64,000 nucleotides of DNA, taken from contig QCXZ01000064.1 in the NCBI GenBank assembly GCA_025024175.1, positions 37,593,325 through 37,657,324 on the forward strand, written 5' to 3'. Source of the DNA: Rhyzopertha dominica (taxonomy: Eukaryota; Arthropoda; Insecta; Coleoptera; Bostrichidae). The notes under the pieces are model-generated. The model was given only the letters and a program-made list of their open reading frames with translations, was not told the DNA's origin and searched no databases. Positions 33,737 to 45,450 of this stretch are shown piece by piece (position 1 is the first letter of the stretch; each line of letters starts with the position of its first letter). The translations under genes and the position numbers were made by a program.

Positions 33737-36601
33737 CACTGAGAGAAATGGGTTATTAGATATAAAAGAAAAGCTTAATGGATTACAACTTGTAGATTTA
33801 AAATAGGCGCCAAAAACAACTACCATTATTCAATGCAACTACAGAATATTATTCTAGGAAGTTCATTGCATAATATTTAAAATGTTTAGATATAATAGTC
33901 AAGAAGTAGTATCATTTAAAACTACACATTTTTAGTTTTCAAGTACTCTACTTATAAAAATAATATTCCAGGTGGTTTAAGATATTCAACACGTAGTAGT
34001 ATGCATTACAACTACACATTCTTTTATTTTAAAGTATTGTAGTTGCAAAAATTATAATTTTAAATGTTAATTATAATCATAATGTAGTAGTATAATTTAC
34101 TACTACAAGTTTGGTTTTTTAAAAAGTAGTTATATACCTACTATAATATAGGCTATTATTTTCAACCTACGATGCCTTATAAAATAGGATTCATTTACAT
34201 TAAAAGATAATAATTGTATTATTAAAAGTTGCTCGTTTCACTATATAATTGCCTAAACAATTGAAGCATTCGAAGTATTCGATCTCCCCTTTAAAGAACT
34301 TTGCTATCAACAAGGTACGTTTTAGTAATCTTTGCTATCAACGAAGAGCTTCAGAAGGGTTACCTGACCTCGCTGGAAACAAAGTTCTTTGAGGAGGTGA
34401 TCGAAAACTTGTTGGCACAATACAACAAATTTAATGCCTCAACTGTTTAGCAATTTTATATAGACAAGTAATAGCACTCAACTTTTATAATAAACTTATT
34501 TTTATGCAAATAGGTCTTGTTTCTATAACCTGTCGCAGATTGAGAAAAAGAAAAACGACTCATATTAATATTAAAAGCCATATCGCGTATACGAAACAGC
34601 ATCGTCCTGAAAATATCTAAAGCACACGCACTGGTATCACAAATATTTAAGAATATTATAATCACAACACTAGTAATTGACAAAAAATGCGCATGTTGTA
34701 GAGGTATATTTATGAATTAATTATGAACTTAACATGCCGTAAAAACACTGAAAAGACAACTAAATATAATCCATGTCCAGAGATTGGGTTCCTCCGGGTG
34801 TCGCGCCTGGTTGGAATATAGTATGCTGCTTCTTGCTCTTCAGGAAATATTACACATATTTGCCTCGGTAGTTAAAAAACCGCTGACGTCCAATTCTGTA
34901 GGCAAAGCATTGGTTTTAAAGAAGAAAAACAGAGAAACTCCTTTTCTATACCTCCGGACTATGTTGCAGCTCCTACTAACAATAACCTGGACTAACAAGC
35001 GTCGATTTAATATTTTGTATAGTTTGTAACGATCTAGTACTTCCTTTCCTCATTGCAACATTATAATATATTTAAAAGAGGCACTAAGACCTAAAAAATA
35101 ATATTGCTTAACAGAGAGAAACAACTGAAGAGTCTGAAAGTTATACTATATATAGTTATATAGCTCATACGTCGGGCTTAGCTAAATTGATTTAAATGGA
35201 TTTAAAATTTTGAAACAAATCAACATTTAGGCAAAACTGCCCCACTTGAGCTATAGTATATAAACTGCAGACTATTTTTTAACTAANGTNTTTAAANCAT
35301 GTAATTATTGCCTTCCTAATTTTGGTACCTACATTACCCCCAAAATATAATTTAATTNTATTTTTGATTAATCCATTATTACATCTTTTTTTANGTTAAC
35401 TGATTTGGAAAGTACCTTCACTCATTGTGGAACATTTTGAAACAATTAAGTAGCTTGGACACAAGCTGACTGTTTCGAAGCTAATTAATTAAGATTAATT
35501 TTTCGACTAACTAATTAATCAAAACAACAAATAATTATGATCCATGCCATATATGGTAAATCGGGGACCTAAAGTGGCTCTCACTTATAGGTATTATAGA
35601 TATCACAAAGAAAAACACTTTTGATAACGCTTTCGTACGTAATCACGTGATAACCACGTGTAGTACAATCGCAGAATGGCAGAATGCGAAATTAGGATGA
35701 TCATCTTTGAATATATTCAACATAGTCAACTAATTTATATGGAATGTTGGCATTACAATAATACTTTACTTTTTATAACTGACTAGTAGCACACAATTTG
35801 TTATTAAACTATAGTGCTTTAATAATGCTATTTAGACGGCATGGCAGCATTTTTAGGAGCACGAGCACACAGCATCTGTGGACGAACATATATTGAAACT
35901 TGTACTTACCTTCGAATGGATTAACGAGGTTTTCCAAATTCGAAAGCTTTCATTTGCTTTCTATTTTTCTTATTTTAATATCAAACTTCGTTTGGTGACT
36001 ACGAAGCCACGCACCACGCGGCACTTGCACTAAACTGCTAAACGCCATTACGCTTTTAAAACTAGCCCGTGTTGTCAGCTTTCTATGCGGGATAGCACCG
36101 TATTTCTTCATTGAATTACCGTATTTGAGTCTCCATTACGGTATCTAACTAGTAAAATATTATAGCCTCTGTTTGTTTACTGCCTTAAACATGCAAAGCT
36201 TGCAACTAAGGATAATGGTCGTACATCGAACAATTGCTAAACCTTGTATATGAACGCTAATTATCGTATAGTTGGCAACGCTGCGAAAACATATACTTTT
36301 GAGCTGTTAATATTGCAACTACGTATTCATTATTTTAAAATATGTAGTAGTAAAATATCCAGCATGTAAAATAACACTACGTAGTTGTAAATACAATAAC
36401 TACAAAAATTCTGTTCTTAAAAAGCACATTTCAAAATATAACATAATGTTCGAAAGGGTCAGTAGTACTAACTAATAATTTTGTATACATAAAGAGCTAT
36501 ATATACAAGATATAGTAAATATTGCAGTTAGGATTATCACATAAAGTTTTGTAAAAACAACTTAGTAGGACTGAACATGTAGTACTACATTTCTCTCAGT
36601 G
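33737..36601. mobile_element. CACTA (EnSpm)-like non-autonomous element
   Basis: A 2,865-bp insert with TIRs CACTGAGAGAAATG at both ends (33737-33750 and inverted 36588-36601), flanked by TA (33735-33736, 36602-36603). The flanking Penelope sequence is contiguous across it when compared with the inverted copy at 39737-39900, which proves an insertion. Subterminal regions carry repeated GTAGTA/TACTAC words at about 87-bp spacing (33906, 33993, 34081) and again near 36340-36380 and 36580, as in CACTA elements, which also start CACTA/G and make 2-3-bp TSDs. No transposase is present. A 50-bp block at 35418-35475 recurs inverted at 40404-40455. Confidence 0.75.
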
Positions 36602-36659
36602 TAAAATGAAGATACAAAATCGAAAAATACACATGTGCAGATATATCAAATAAATAAAA

Positions 36660-36782
36660 ACAAAATTGCCATTCATATAAGGGATCAAACGTAAAAATAA
36701 AATTAATGAAAAGCATGAATCAAAAATGTACAGATAATTCACTAATCACTAAGGCAGACAAAGGTAATGCCATCGTCACTTT
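36660..36782 (+). pseudogene. Penelope-like element (copy B), RT start
   Basis: Reads KSMNQKCTDNSLITKADKGN, then AIVTF. ITKADKGNA is the hallmark of the start of Penelope-like reverse transcriptases (..LVVTKADKGNATVI). The frame ends where the reversed non-LTR fragment begins (about 36783). An inverted second copy of this segment lies at 39590-39720. Confidence 0.8.
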
Positions 36783-36930
36783 CTAATCTATCTTCTGCAG
36801 TGCGACCCCGCGATGGGGCGGGGCGCGGCACTTAGATCTTTCCATCCATTGTGCTCGCATCGTAGCTTAGAAAAGTTCTGCCTTCTCAAAGAAGTGCAGT
36901 ATCTCTTTCCAAGGTAACCTATAAAGATCT

Positions 36931-37446
36931 TCAGTTGAGACTCAAATTCTCCAAACCTTTTGCCTCCCAGCGGTCTGCAGTTGGTAAGGTTTCCTCCTCT
37001 TCTGAGCAGAACCTACAGGTGCTACTATCCACTACACCCATGTTATATAAGTGTTTATTGAGCCGGCAGTATCCCGTAAGGACACCTACCATTAATCGCA
37101 ATTGAGAACGACTCAGACTTAAAAGCCATTTCCGTTCCTGAGCAAGGGTAGGTCCAGTGATGATGGCCCTAGATTGCATCAGTTCCGGCGCGTCTTCCCA
37201 ATACAAGTAATAGTAAAACTGATTACCAAGCCACTTTCTGATCTCGACCTTCAGTCTGCTTTCTGGAATAGCGCTGGAAGGTTGCGGTCCGAGATAAGGT
37301 GCGAATGCCGCCCTTTTCGCTAATCTATCGGCCCTTTCTTTGCCTTCAATGCCTGCATGAGCAGGTACCCAAATCAAATTAACCCGATTATATTGGGCCA
37401 ACCTTATTAATGTGTTACGACAGTCCAGTAGAAGGCCGGAGCGCAC
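36931..37446 (-). pseudogene. LINE RNase H domain and C-terminus
   Basis: Reads VNLIWVPAHAGIEGKERADR followed by LAKRAAF, the RNase H block containing the catalytic HAG...G...AD signature. Next come the tail motif ARERKWLL-like QERKWLLSLSRSQLRLMVGV, TGYCRLNKHL, and a Cys-containing finger CRFCSEEEETLPT. The first RNase H Asp/Glu residues are missing because the frame joins directly from the RT tail. The ORF shifts after PTADRWE; a second frame closes with LPWKEILHFF-type residues near 36890. Confidence 0.85.
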
Positions 37447-37459
37447 CCTAACACAGGTA

Positions 37460-37927
37460 AGCGCTCGAAGTGCCGCCTTTCGACTAATTTAGTTAACATG
37501 ATCCGTCCAAGCAAGTTTGGAATCCAGGGTTACACCTAGATACCTCACCCTCGATACCGGCTTGAATGTTACATTTTGCAAAGAAAGCCATCGAATGGAT
37601 CCCTGTTTGCGTTTATTTGTGAACACTAAAAGTTCCATATTTGCCGGATTAACCGACACACCATCTGCTGGTACTGTTTAGAGCAATTTGTATCAGCTGA
37701 GAAACTGGCCCCAGAAATTTACCTAAAATGCACAGATCATCTACATAAGCCTGCGCATAGTATCCATTGTTGTTAAAATTAAAAAGGAGAGTGTCTACGA
37801 GGACAGACCACAAGAGGGGAGATAATACTTCTCCTTGCAGACAGCCTCGCACAGCGGACGCCTCCACCCTATAGTTTCCCCCAAAGTTAGCTCTAAGCGA
37901 CGGCAACAGAGAATCGACTCGATCCAT
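37460..37927 (-). pseudogene. LINE reverse transcriptase core
   Basis: The frame 37649-37927 reads GNYRVEASAVRGCLQGEVLS, then PLLWSVLVDTLL and YYAQAYVDDLCIL. These are the RT block G.PQG.VLSPLLW and the catalytic YVDD (canonical YADD or YVDD). A frameshift near 37650 leads to a second frame with SKLAWTDHV and YLGVTLD, the following conserved block. The upstream fingers are lost to deletion, so the enzyme cannot be active. Confidence 0.85.
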
Positions 37928-38049
37928 TTTGCAATGGCTCGATTAGCGCCCCTGCTTGCCACTGCCACATTCCTTTATGGATAGCGCATCGTCAGCTCCG
38001 CAGGTGAGCTGTTTTCCTCAAAGTAATTATGGTCCCTGTTAACTTTTCA

Positions 38050-38640
38050 CCGACCATATCCCGTTCTCTACTAATTTGAGGTCTAGGTCGATACATCGAG
38101 TCCCAGTCGGTTTGTCTCGGATTTTTGAAGGTACCTACATTTTGCCCCTTTCGCACCTCTCTTAAACTTAAATTGGATGTACCTGTGGTGCGACAAACTT
38201 GGTTTCCTCAGTACCCTCCAATCATAAAAATATCTGACCCCGGCTATAGCAAAGTGTGATATCTATTACCTCCCTTCTGACACTGATCACAAACGTTGAT
38301 TCTGACCCAACATTTATCACCTCGAGCCCGGAAGTGGCTACATATTCTANAATCGCCCATCCCCTCTGGTTCGTGGCGCTGCTGCCCCACATAATGTGAT
38401 GAGCATTTGCATCACACCCCAGAATAAGTGGCAGATTGTTGTTTCTACTCCACTCAACCAGCTCACAAAATTTTTGTCAGGGTGGCAGCGTAGGCGAGTC
38501 ATAAGGTAGATAGGCCGAGGCCACGACAATGTCCTGTAGACCTGATGCAGCTCTTAATTGACATATTACCGCTACTAGGTCTCTTCCGAAAAAGTTTCTT
38601 AAGGGTCGCACACGCAAGCTTTAAGCAGCGAGCACGCAAG
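38050..38640 (-). pseudogene. LINE endonuclease (APE-like) fragment
   Basis: Across frames the minus strand gives DIVVASAYLPYDS, then NNLPLILGCDANAHHIMWGS and later WRVLRKPSLSHHRYIQF. These correspond to the APE blocks VASAYLP, LILGCDANAHH..WGS (the catalytic D.N) and the C-terminal EPSLSDHR..F. In this copy the last block has SHH where SDH is expected, so the catalytic Asp is lost. Several frameshifts and one N (about 38350) break the frame. Confidence 0.8.
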
Positions 38641-38814
38641 CTCTCGGTCTTTCATCCGACAGTACCTGAAAAACAGAAAAGTTTTTGCAGTTAAGTCTCC
38701 CACTGAGCCTTTATAAGCCCAAGGCTCTTGAATTGTACAAATTAAGAATAGTGAACTTTTAACACATCTCAATAATAAAATATAAGTCTGCCACCTATCA
38801 AACAGAAAAAAAAC

Positions 38815-39420
38815 TGAACTATCGAATATTGTGGAAATTTGTATAGATCAAAGTTCAATGATATATTCTACAAACAATACGATGCACTGCCAATGGGTTC
38901 GCCTTTGTCTCCACTCTTGGCCTAAATTTTCATGTTGAATTTCGATGAGAAAATTTTGCAAAGAAAAATGAAATTACCAAGAATATTCTAGACCAGATAT
39001 GTTAACGATATTTTTTTATATTGGGACAGGAACTGTCAGGCAATTGGACATATTTTTAAAATTCTTAAATGCAATAAATAGACAGATTCTCAATTTACCT
39101 TAGAAAAAGGAAAAATTGCATTCTTCATTTTCTGGACTTATCTATGACTGTGAAGAACAATAAAATTTATAGAAATCAGCACACTCAGATCCCGGCTTGC
39201 TCAAATTAAAAAATTGAGTATTCTTTGTGCTATAGTTTAATAATCAGACTAATAAATAGACTACTTAGAAAAGGAAGTTTTGAAAAACAATTGGCAACTA
39301 TTAAACAATAACCTTTAACAATGGCTATGACACAAAAATTGTAGACCAAATACTTAGAATACAAAGAATGCTGTACAATGCTAAGATAAATGACACGGAA
39401 CATATTTTGAGAGGCCATAT
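38815..39420 (+). pseudogene. Penelope-like element (copy B), RT palm and thumb
   Basis: Reads IEYCGNLYRSKFNDIFYKQY, then LPMGSPLSPLLA and, after a stop, FMLNFDEKILQRKMKLPRIF followed by TRYVNDIFLYW. The first block is the Penelope RT motif Y.QTDG.PMGSPLSP.LA; the second contains the catalytic YVDD site changed to YVND. Around 39260-39370 shifted frames give FEKQLATIKQ and IVDQIL-like residues, the usual thumb segment. Multiple stops make it inactive. Confidence 0.82.
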
Positions 39421-39589
39421 AAGAATTGGAGCTTAGGGGTTCATTAAAAATATTTGAACTTTTCTTCGTTTGATGTCAAGTGTTTTGAAGATTTTAAAAT
39501 GCTAGTGACGTCTTTCTGGAACTAGCTGGTGGGATCTGAATTAAACTTAGAAATAATAAAATATTTAGTTTGGACTGGTACTAACATTT

Positions 39590-39900
39590 TTTTAAAGTAA
39601 TAATAGTATTGCCTTTATCCGCCTTACTAATAGTATGTGAACTATCTGCATATTTTTATTTCACACTTTTTATTAATTTCATTCCTACATTTGATCCCTT
39701 ATATGAATGGTAATTTTATTTTTAGTTATTTGATATCAAATCTGCACACGTGCATTTTTCGTTTCTCGTATCTTCATTTTCGCCGCAATAAATTATGTCA
39801 AAGGTGTTAATGTTTGCGTTAAAATAGGCTTAATAGATACGGAATAAAAGCAATAGATGTAACTAAGTGTAATTTGGGAGGTCTTCTAATTAGGATTAAG
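39590..39900 (-). pseudogene. Inverted second fragment of the Penelope-like element (copy C)
   Basis: The reverse complement of this stretch aligns with copy B: ACCATTCATATAAGGGATCAA at the 36677 equivalent, the KADKGN-coding region (SKADKGNT-like, damaged), the TATCTTCATTTT stretch, and TATGTCAAAGGTGTTA continuing into the segment at 33612-33734. It keeps the bases that the CACTA-like insertion displaced in copy B and so serves as the empty-site control. Confidence 0.75.
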
Positions 39901-39929
39901 CCAAAATTTAATAGTTTGAACAAAAGCTG

Positions 39930-40304
39930 TATTTGCATCTAAAATAAATGCGGAATGATATAGTTTAAATAGGGCAGTCATGTAGAGCTATTAAAAATAG
40001 AATTAATAAACATATTGCGAATATAAATTCAAACAATAGCACAACAGGTTTTACTGACCACTGCATAACAAATAATCATTATTTGAATGAAAATGACATC
40101 AAAGTCTAAATCTTTACAGCTTTTGGAAATTAAAAAATCTCAGCATCGGAAAAATCTGGCAAATACGCGAATAGAAATGCCCACATCCAATACGCCCTTA
40201 ATATTGCTGAAAGTATGAAGTCGGCTTTCAAAATCCAGACAAGAGAATTTTACAACTCTACATTTATAAAAAAAGAGGAGGTAAACGAAATTTTGCACAT
40301 CTGA
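39930..40304 (+). pseudogene. GIY-YIG endonuclease end of the Penelope-like element
   Basis: Reads IGQSCRAIKNRINKHIANIN followed by TTGFTDHCITNNHYLNENDI. This fits the Penelope GIY-YIG pattern YIGQT.R..K.RI.EH...I.......S.FA.H....H. The arginine in CRAIKNR and the following H are the usual active-site neighbours. The Tyr of YIG is lost to a stop (TAG). After a frameshift near 40113 the tail ends in KKEEVNEILHI. The domain follows the thumb (38815-39420), with the inverted copy C between them. Confidence 0.75.
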
Positions 40305-43129
40305 GTTTAGTATAACGCTGTTATCTCTTTGACAATGGCCGTTAGATCGAAACGATCGTCGCAGTTAGCTGATAAATTGAATGAGACAAAGTACACACGT
40401 CCAATCAGCTTGTTTCGAAGCTACCTAATTAATTCAGAATGTTTCACAATGAATGGACCTTTGAAACCGAAACAATCTATACAGCGAATACTTGTCGATT
40501 TTGTGAACGTACCTATTCTGCCGCTGAATCTCCGTAATTTTTGAGTCCCAGCATTGAAAAAAATCGCCATTTCTTTCTTAAAACGATCGCTGCGATGCAT
40601 CACAAAACTATGTGAATGATAAATGAGCACATCTGTACGTTTACTTGCGCTTTGCTTTTTCTAAAGATAATGTATTACATATAACCTAATAGTCCAGCAA
40701 CTTTGTGGTTGTTGTCTAGTAGAACCACTACTAACATAAAATAAACAATAAACTGAAGTCACCTTAGATAATAACTTGATCGCTAATAAACCTCTATATA
40801 TTCGCAAGAATTTACTCACGGCAATGCTTTCACTCCAGAAATCTGCTATAAAGTTGCACAAAATTCCAACATCTACTCTTGGTATGTCTTGAGACGTAAA
40901 TAAACAACAAAAAACTCGACTGACTAGCTGTTTGGAAAATAAGTAATACCATTTTCAAAACAGAACATGTGATTTTTATAATTCGCGGTCACACTAACCT
41001 GCATGTGCTACAAGTGCTACAAACTCCTAGAATTTGATATGCACAGTCATTTAGGATGGCGCGGCGCCACAAATTCGCCCAATATCCAGATTTCTTATTA
41101 CCCTGTCACTGTGAACTGAATATCCCTAGAATGATCAGAATATATCACTGACAAGAAAGTGCTGAATGCATCTGCATGACCGTATGCTTTACTGTTCATG
41201 TGCCGGAGAGCGTAACTTACAAGGGGATATCTGATGTCACAGCAATCCGAAATAGTTCTAGGCGCGCTCTAATTATTCAAATTTCTAAGATTTATTTTTC
41301 TAAAAAACCTTTTTGAAAATACTATCACTAGTATTTCATATAAACGAATATCTACCATTTTAAGTCATAAAACATTTTATCGTGTTTTTGAGACCTATTG
41401 AATACTGGAAATTTATTTATTTGTGAAAAATTTGATTAGATGGTATATACGACTTGTCTTTGCGACAAAGATTATTGTGCAAAAAATTTTGAAAAAGTGA
41501 TTGACAAACGCATGGACTGTGTTTAAACAATGTTTGTGTAGTGTTGTTTTATTCTCAACATTATTATTATTATTATTAAAACACACTAAGTTTTAATAGT
41601 CACTCTTAACCTTAAACCTATCAACATACTATAAACGAGAAGTATTTGACAACACTGTATTGTACACTGTACACTGATGCCAACTTAAATTAGTTCTGTC
41701 AGTCTTTCTGCATGTTGCTCACAGGTAACACACGTAATTCTAAAGTACTGCGTATAGCGGTATAATATATTTATTAAGGTAGGTAAGTGTGACGCAAAAC
41801 TGGTAAGACAGTGATAGTGAATCATTAACACTCAGATTCGTTACAAATCCTTCCCAGGCATAACAAAATTTATTATATGTGTTCTAAATGTGACACCATC
41901 TTGGTGTACAGCATTTGATTTTTATAATTTGTGACATCTAAAATCTAAGTATAAAATTATGTCACCATCAATTTTGCTAGTTCCTAAATATTCATCAAGG
42001 ACTTCACAATCGAGATTACGTATTATATAAATAACTCGTATTGTTAAGGCACCAAGTACTGGTAGTGATAACTGTTTTTGTTTTTAATTCTTGCACATGC
42101 TTTATCCACCTATTCACCCATCCCTTCCCAAAAAGTAAGGTATTCGTGTGATGGCCGTCAAAAAATACATATAGCTAAGAACGCGAGTGTTCCATACTAC
42201 ATGTGTCCATCCACAACTGGCAGGTCAAGTGTGTGCTATACATACATATGAAACAATTATTTAACTTTGCTGTTATTAGGAGGTCTGGCAATTAAAATTT
42301 GTTAATTACATAACACAACAAACACCATTTAAAATCACCGATGTGACGTAAATAATAACGCCCAATCTTCCCTCATAACTCCGTGCTTCCTTGTGTCAAA
42401 TCGAAAGACGCGATTTTCGCTTTAAAATAGCGACAAAATCTAGTAACTTTATATCATTTATCATTCCCTCGCCATCTATCCAGTAACTAGGCGATTACCA
42501 GTGCTACAAAATGTAACACAGTATCCTGTAGGCATACTCGAGGCTGCATGCTTGCAGCGCTGGCAGATGAATGCCATATGCTAACTAGTAATGTTATTGT
42601 ACTTCAGGTCTAAATAATTTGCGACACTAGGTCTTCAGCTTGTTAATTATGCACTACTAGGGAAAACGACTTTATCGTTAACAGGATTGATACACATTTC
42701 ATCCAACTGGATTTTTTAATAAGCTGTCATTATATCTGGTAGAGATCTAAAATTATCCTGTATAATTACTCGAGGTATTATTTTATTAGTCGAAGTACTG
42801 TGAAACCTAGTTAGACAATGAAAGTTTTTAGATTTGCGGTATTTTACATTATCTCTACGATCGATAATGGCAGATTTTTACAGGTTTACAATTTGCAAGG
42901 TGTAGATAACTTACTATGCGTTTGCAATCCCGATAAACTGTTATGACTCAACATACTTTGCCCTACCAACGAGGGTCATGTCAAAATTCCTACACACAAA
43001 AAGACAGTTCACAAGCATATATTTTGAATATTTGCTGGAACGTCCTTCATTATAATTTCCTTGTCAATCTAAAATACGTTACCAACGCTTCGGCAGTAAC
43101 GCAATGCCATTAAATATGCCCTTATTGTC
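40305..43129. other. Long stretch without an identifiable gene
   Basis: Contains the inverted partner (40404-40455) of the block at 35418-35475 and two overlapping frames at 40329-40630 that I cannot assign. A short TTA microsatellite lies at about 41562-41577. The block 41100-41270 is GC-richer without a frame. Otherwise AT-rich. Confidence 0.4.
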
Positions 43130-43640
43130 AGGATGCTTCAGCAGTTGGAATGCATTCTGTTTCTCTATCCTTCCAAGTCATTAGTAAGTCGGACGTCACG
43201 AAATTCTTCCTTCCACCGGAGGAACAGAACGAAATCGCGAAATTCTCGAAAATTCCTTCGACTGGCGCGCTTTATGCGATCAAACGTTGTCATGCAAGAA
43301 GATTACGCCGTGGTCTTTCACATCTCGTCTACATTTTTGGTATCATGCATTTACATTTTCAACAAAGAAAACAAATACATTTGTCTATTGATTGTTGGTA
43401 TGTGCGGTATTTTTCCATTATTGTAGGGCACAATAACAGCCGAACTGTTGTCGGTAGCAATACGAGATCTCCCACTTCTGATGTGCCCATCTTTAACACT
43501 GGTCCGACCCTCTGAAACGCTTACTCCTTTGACTTATTGTTGAAAGGTCCACACACGACCCCTGGCAATATTCTTGTAACGCACCGTGAATTTCGGCAAT
43601 GTTCCATTTTTGATATACGCACCTTAATCCTATACAGTGA
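43130..43640 (-). pseudogene. Mariner transposase remnant (HTH and DDD part)
   Basis: Upstream on the minus strand, shifted frames give NIAEIHGALQEYCQGSCVDL, then STISQRSKRF, then EGRTSVKDGH, RSGRSRIATDNSSAVIV. This fits the arthropod mariner block IH.AL...YG...VD.STVSRW..RF.EGR.S..D..RSGRP..ATD..S..IV. Further down, about 43320-43230, GVIFLHDNV is followed by a stop and then SHKARQSKEF, matching GV.LLHDNARPH.A..T.E with the second catalytic Asp. The segment between the blocks is shortened, and stops and frameshifts are many. Confidence 0.75.
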
Positions 43641-44802
43641 CGCTTTCCATTGCATAAAACTACCCTGATTGGAAAATCTTTGCAGACAAATTAACTAAAC
43701 TACCCGCATTCCAATATCGCTAAGTAATGATAGCCTTTTATAATTTGACAGCACTTGTTTTTTTCACCGTCGCCAGTTCAGCGCCAGTTTGATATATGCA
43801 GGAATTGACATGACCCACCTAAGTTATGTAATTGCATCTGCAACTAACTCTCGGTGTTTTAATTATTCCTAGAACTCGTTCCTCTGGAGCTTGGCCATTA
43901 AACAAAAGAAATTGTTGTATTAAAAATGAGTAATCGTTTCAGCGAAGTGCTTTTGTCATCGTCGCAGTTATGGCTTCGCGTATTTTTAATTAAAAGGAAA
44001 GCCGTGATCGCTAAAATTAAAAGGAGTGACGACGATATTGCGAAAGAGGGCAAAAAAATGTAGTGCTGAGGAAATATTCAAGAACCGTTGGCTCTCATTC
44101 GCCCACTTCAGGTGTTTCCTGGAGTAGCACGTTTAAACATGAAAGGTATGAGAAAAATATAATATATATAGAGACAGAGAGTAGTATATTTTATGTTTTA
44201 GGATTTCCTGAGGTTCCCAATAAATTTTTAATGTAATACGTATGGTGTTTGTATTAAAATTATTGTTAACAATTCGTTTATCAGAAATTTAACCTATATA
44301 AAGTATGCTTGGTAGAGCTGTCTTCAGTGCGTAACCGATTAAGATAAATTTGGGATGTATCACTCAACAATTACATTATACTTCCTTAGAGCTTTTATTG
44401 CGCTTTTTACTTACATTTTGGTACAGTAAACAATAAGCAATTGTTTCTTGCCTATGGGGAAAGATAAGCCGTGGTAGTTATCATTTTATAGACATGCTTG
44501 TTGTAACCATTAATAAGCTTTCGAAGAGACATGATCGCCACAAGTATATTAAAATGCAATGAATCCTAGCTATTCCGTAACAGGACTACATCTCGTGAGC
44601 AACTGGATTTGGTATTTATGCAGACATCCAAATAAAGCTGAAAATAGTAACAAAGTATTTCGGATTAAAAAGATATATCATTTTAGTTTCTTAATTAATT
44701 ATATCAATTACTTCGAACCAAGTGTACTTATCTTGAATATTTATAAGTTTATGAGGTACTTTGTCTAATTAGTGAATCTTCAACAGAATCAATAAAGTTC
44801 TA
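43641..44802. other. No identifiable gene
   Basis: AT-rich. Includes a short alternating AT run near 44155-44172. No domain was found in either strand. Confidence 0.4.
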
Positions 44803-45450
44803 TACGGGGTGTAGTAAAATTAAGACATTCCTAGTTCACAGCATTGTAGACACTCTGTAAAACAGGTAAAAATTAGCAGAAATAACAATAGAATTTTAAC
44901 TTTGTTCAGTTAGACAACATTGCGAAGCGTTTTGCTTTACTTTTTTTTAAATTTGGAACTTTGCTGATATATGTTTAAAAATAAGTGTTTTGAATGGATC
45001 GCTGGAATAAATCAACATTTTTGTATAAGCACTTTATTTACAAAAACGTTTGAATTTTTAAGGAAATAAGAAAGTTAAAACTTAAAAGTAATGAAATTGC
45101 TCGGAATTTTTGCCTAGTTATTAGTCACATTTTGTGTTGCCGACCCCAATTTTTCATTTACCCCAATAGAAATAATCAAGCAAATCCGGACTCCTAGCCG
45201 GCCAAACAAAAGGACCATACCGACAAATCCATTTCTTTTCATATGCGGCTATCAATGAGTATTTGAGTTATTCATTAAAAACTGACGAATTCTTTGCCAT
45301 TCAACCGATTGGTGATAATGCAAGTTCCTAGTAGATGTGTTTCTAAAATTCTGTTCACACGTTAAAACCGTTATGGACTTCCATCCTGTGTAGAAACTGC
45401 CTTATCGGTCCACATTATTTTTAATAAAATCTTTATTTTGATTCAATAAC
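44803..45450 (-). pseudogene. IS630/mariner transposase C-terminal half with one terminal end
   Basis: On the minus strand (about 45300-45150) the frames give HYHQSVEWQRIRQFLMNN and then GRYGPFVWPARSPDLLDYFY followed by W. These correspond to VRQFL...F..RWIGRGGP..WPARSPDLTPLDFFLWG. The plus-strand string TATACGGGGTGTAGTAAAAT at 44802-44821 resembles the ACAGGGTG-type ends seen at 26001 and lies on the expected 3' side, about 300 bp beyond the C-terminus. The other end is not found. Confidence 0.7.

Larger units (their letters stand above)
36783..38640 (-). mobile_element. Internally deleted non-LTR retrotransposon (I/R1/Jockey group) inside the Penelope element
   Basis: A minus-strand LINE remnant with, in order, an APE-type endonuclease, an RT and an RNase H. 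It is shortened by deletions (between the endonuclease and the RT core, and between the RT and the RNase H catalytic start) and by 5' truncation. An endonuclease plus RNase H suggests the I group, or LOA-like families, rather than R1 or Jockey proper. The 3' end has no long poly(A); it ends near a GC-rich hairpin (GCCCCGCCCCATCGCGGGG) and an AGAAGATAGAT stretch. It splits the Penelope-like ORF and lies opposite to it. Confidence 0.8.

Noticed and set aside
33612..33826. 72-codon minus frame (YVKGVSICVKNRLNRF)
   Set aside because: Although conserved at 39780, it is the antisense of the Penelope-like N-terminal segment, and its upper part lies in the CACTA-like element.
43150..43515. 121-codon plus frame
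   Set aside because: The opposite strand carries recognisable mariner blocks, so this frame is antisense.
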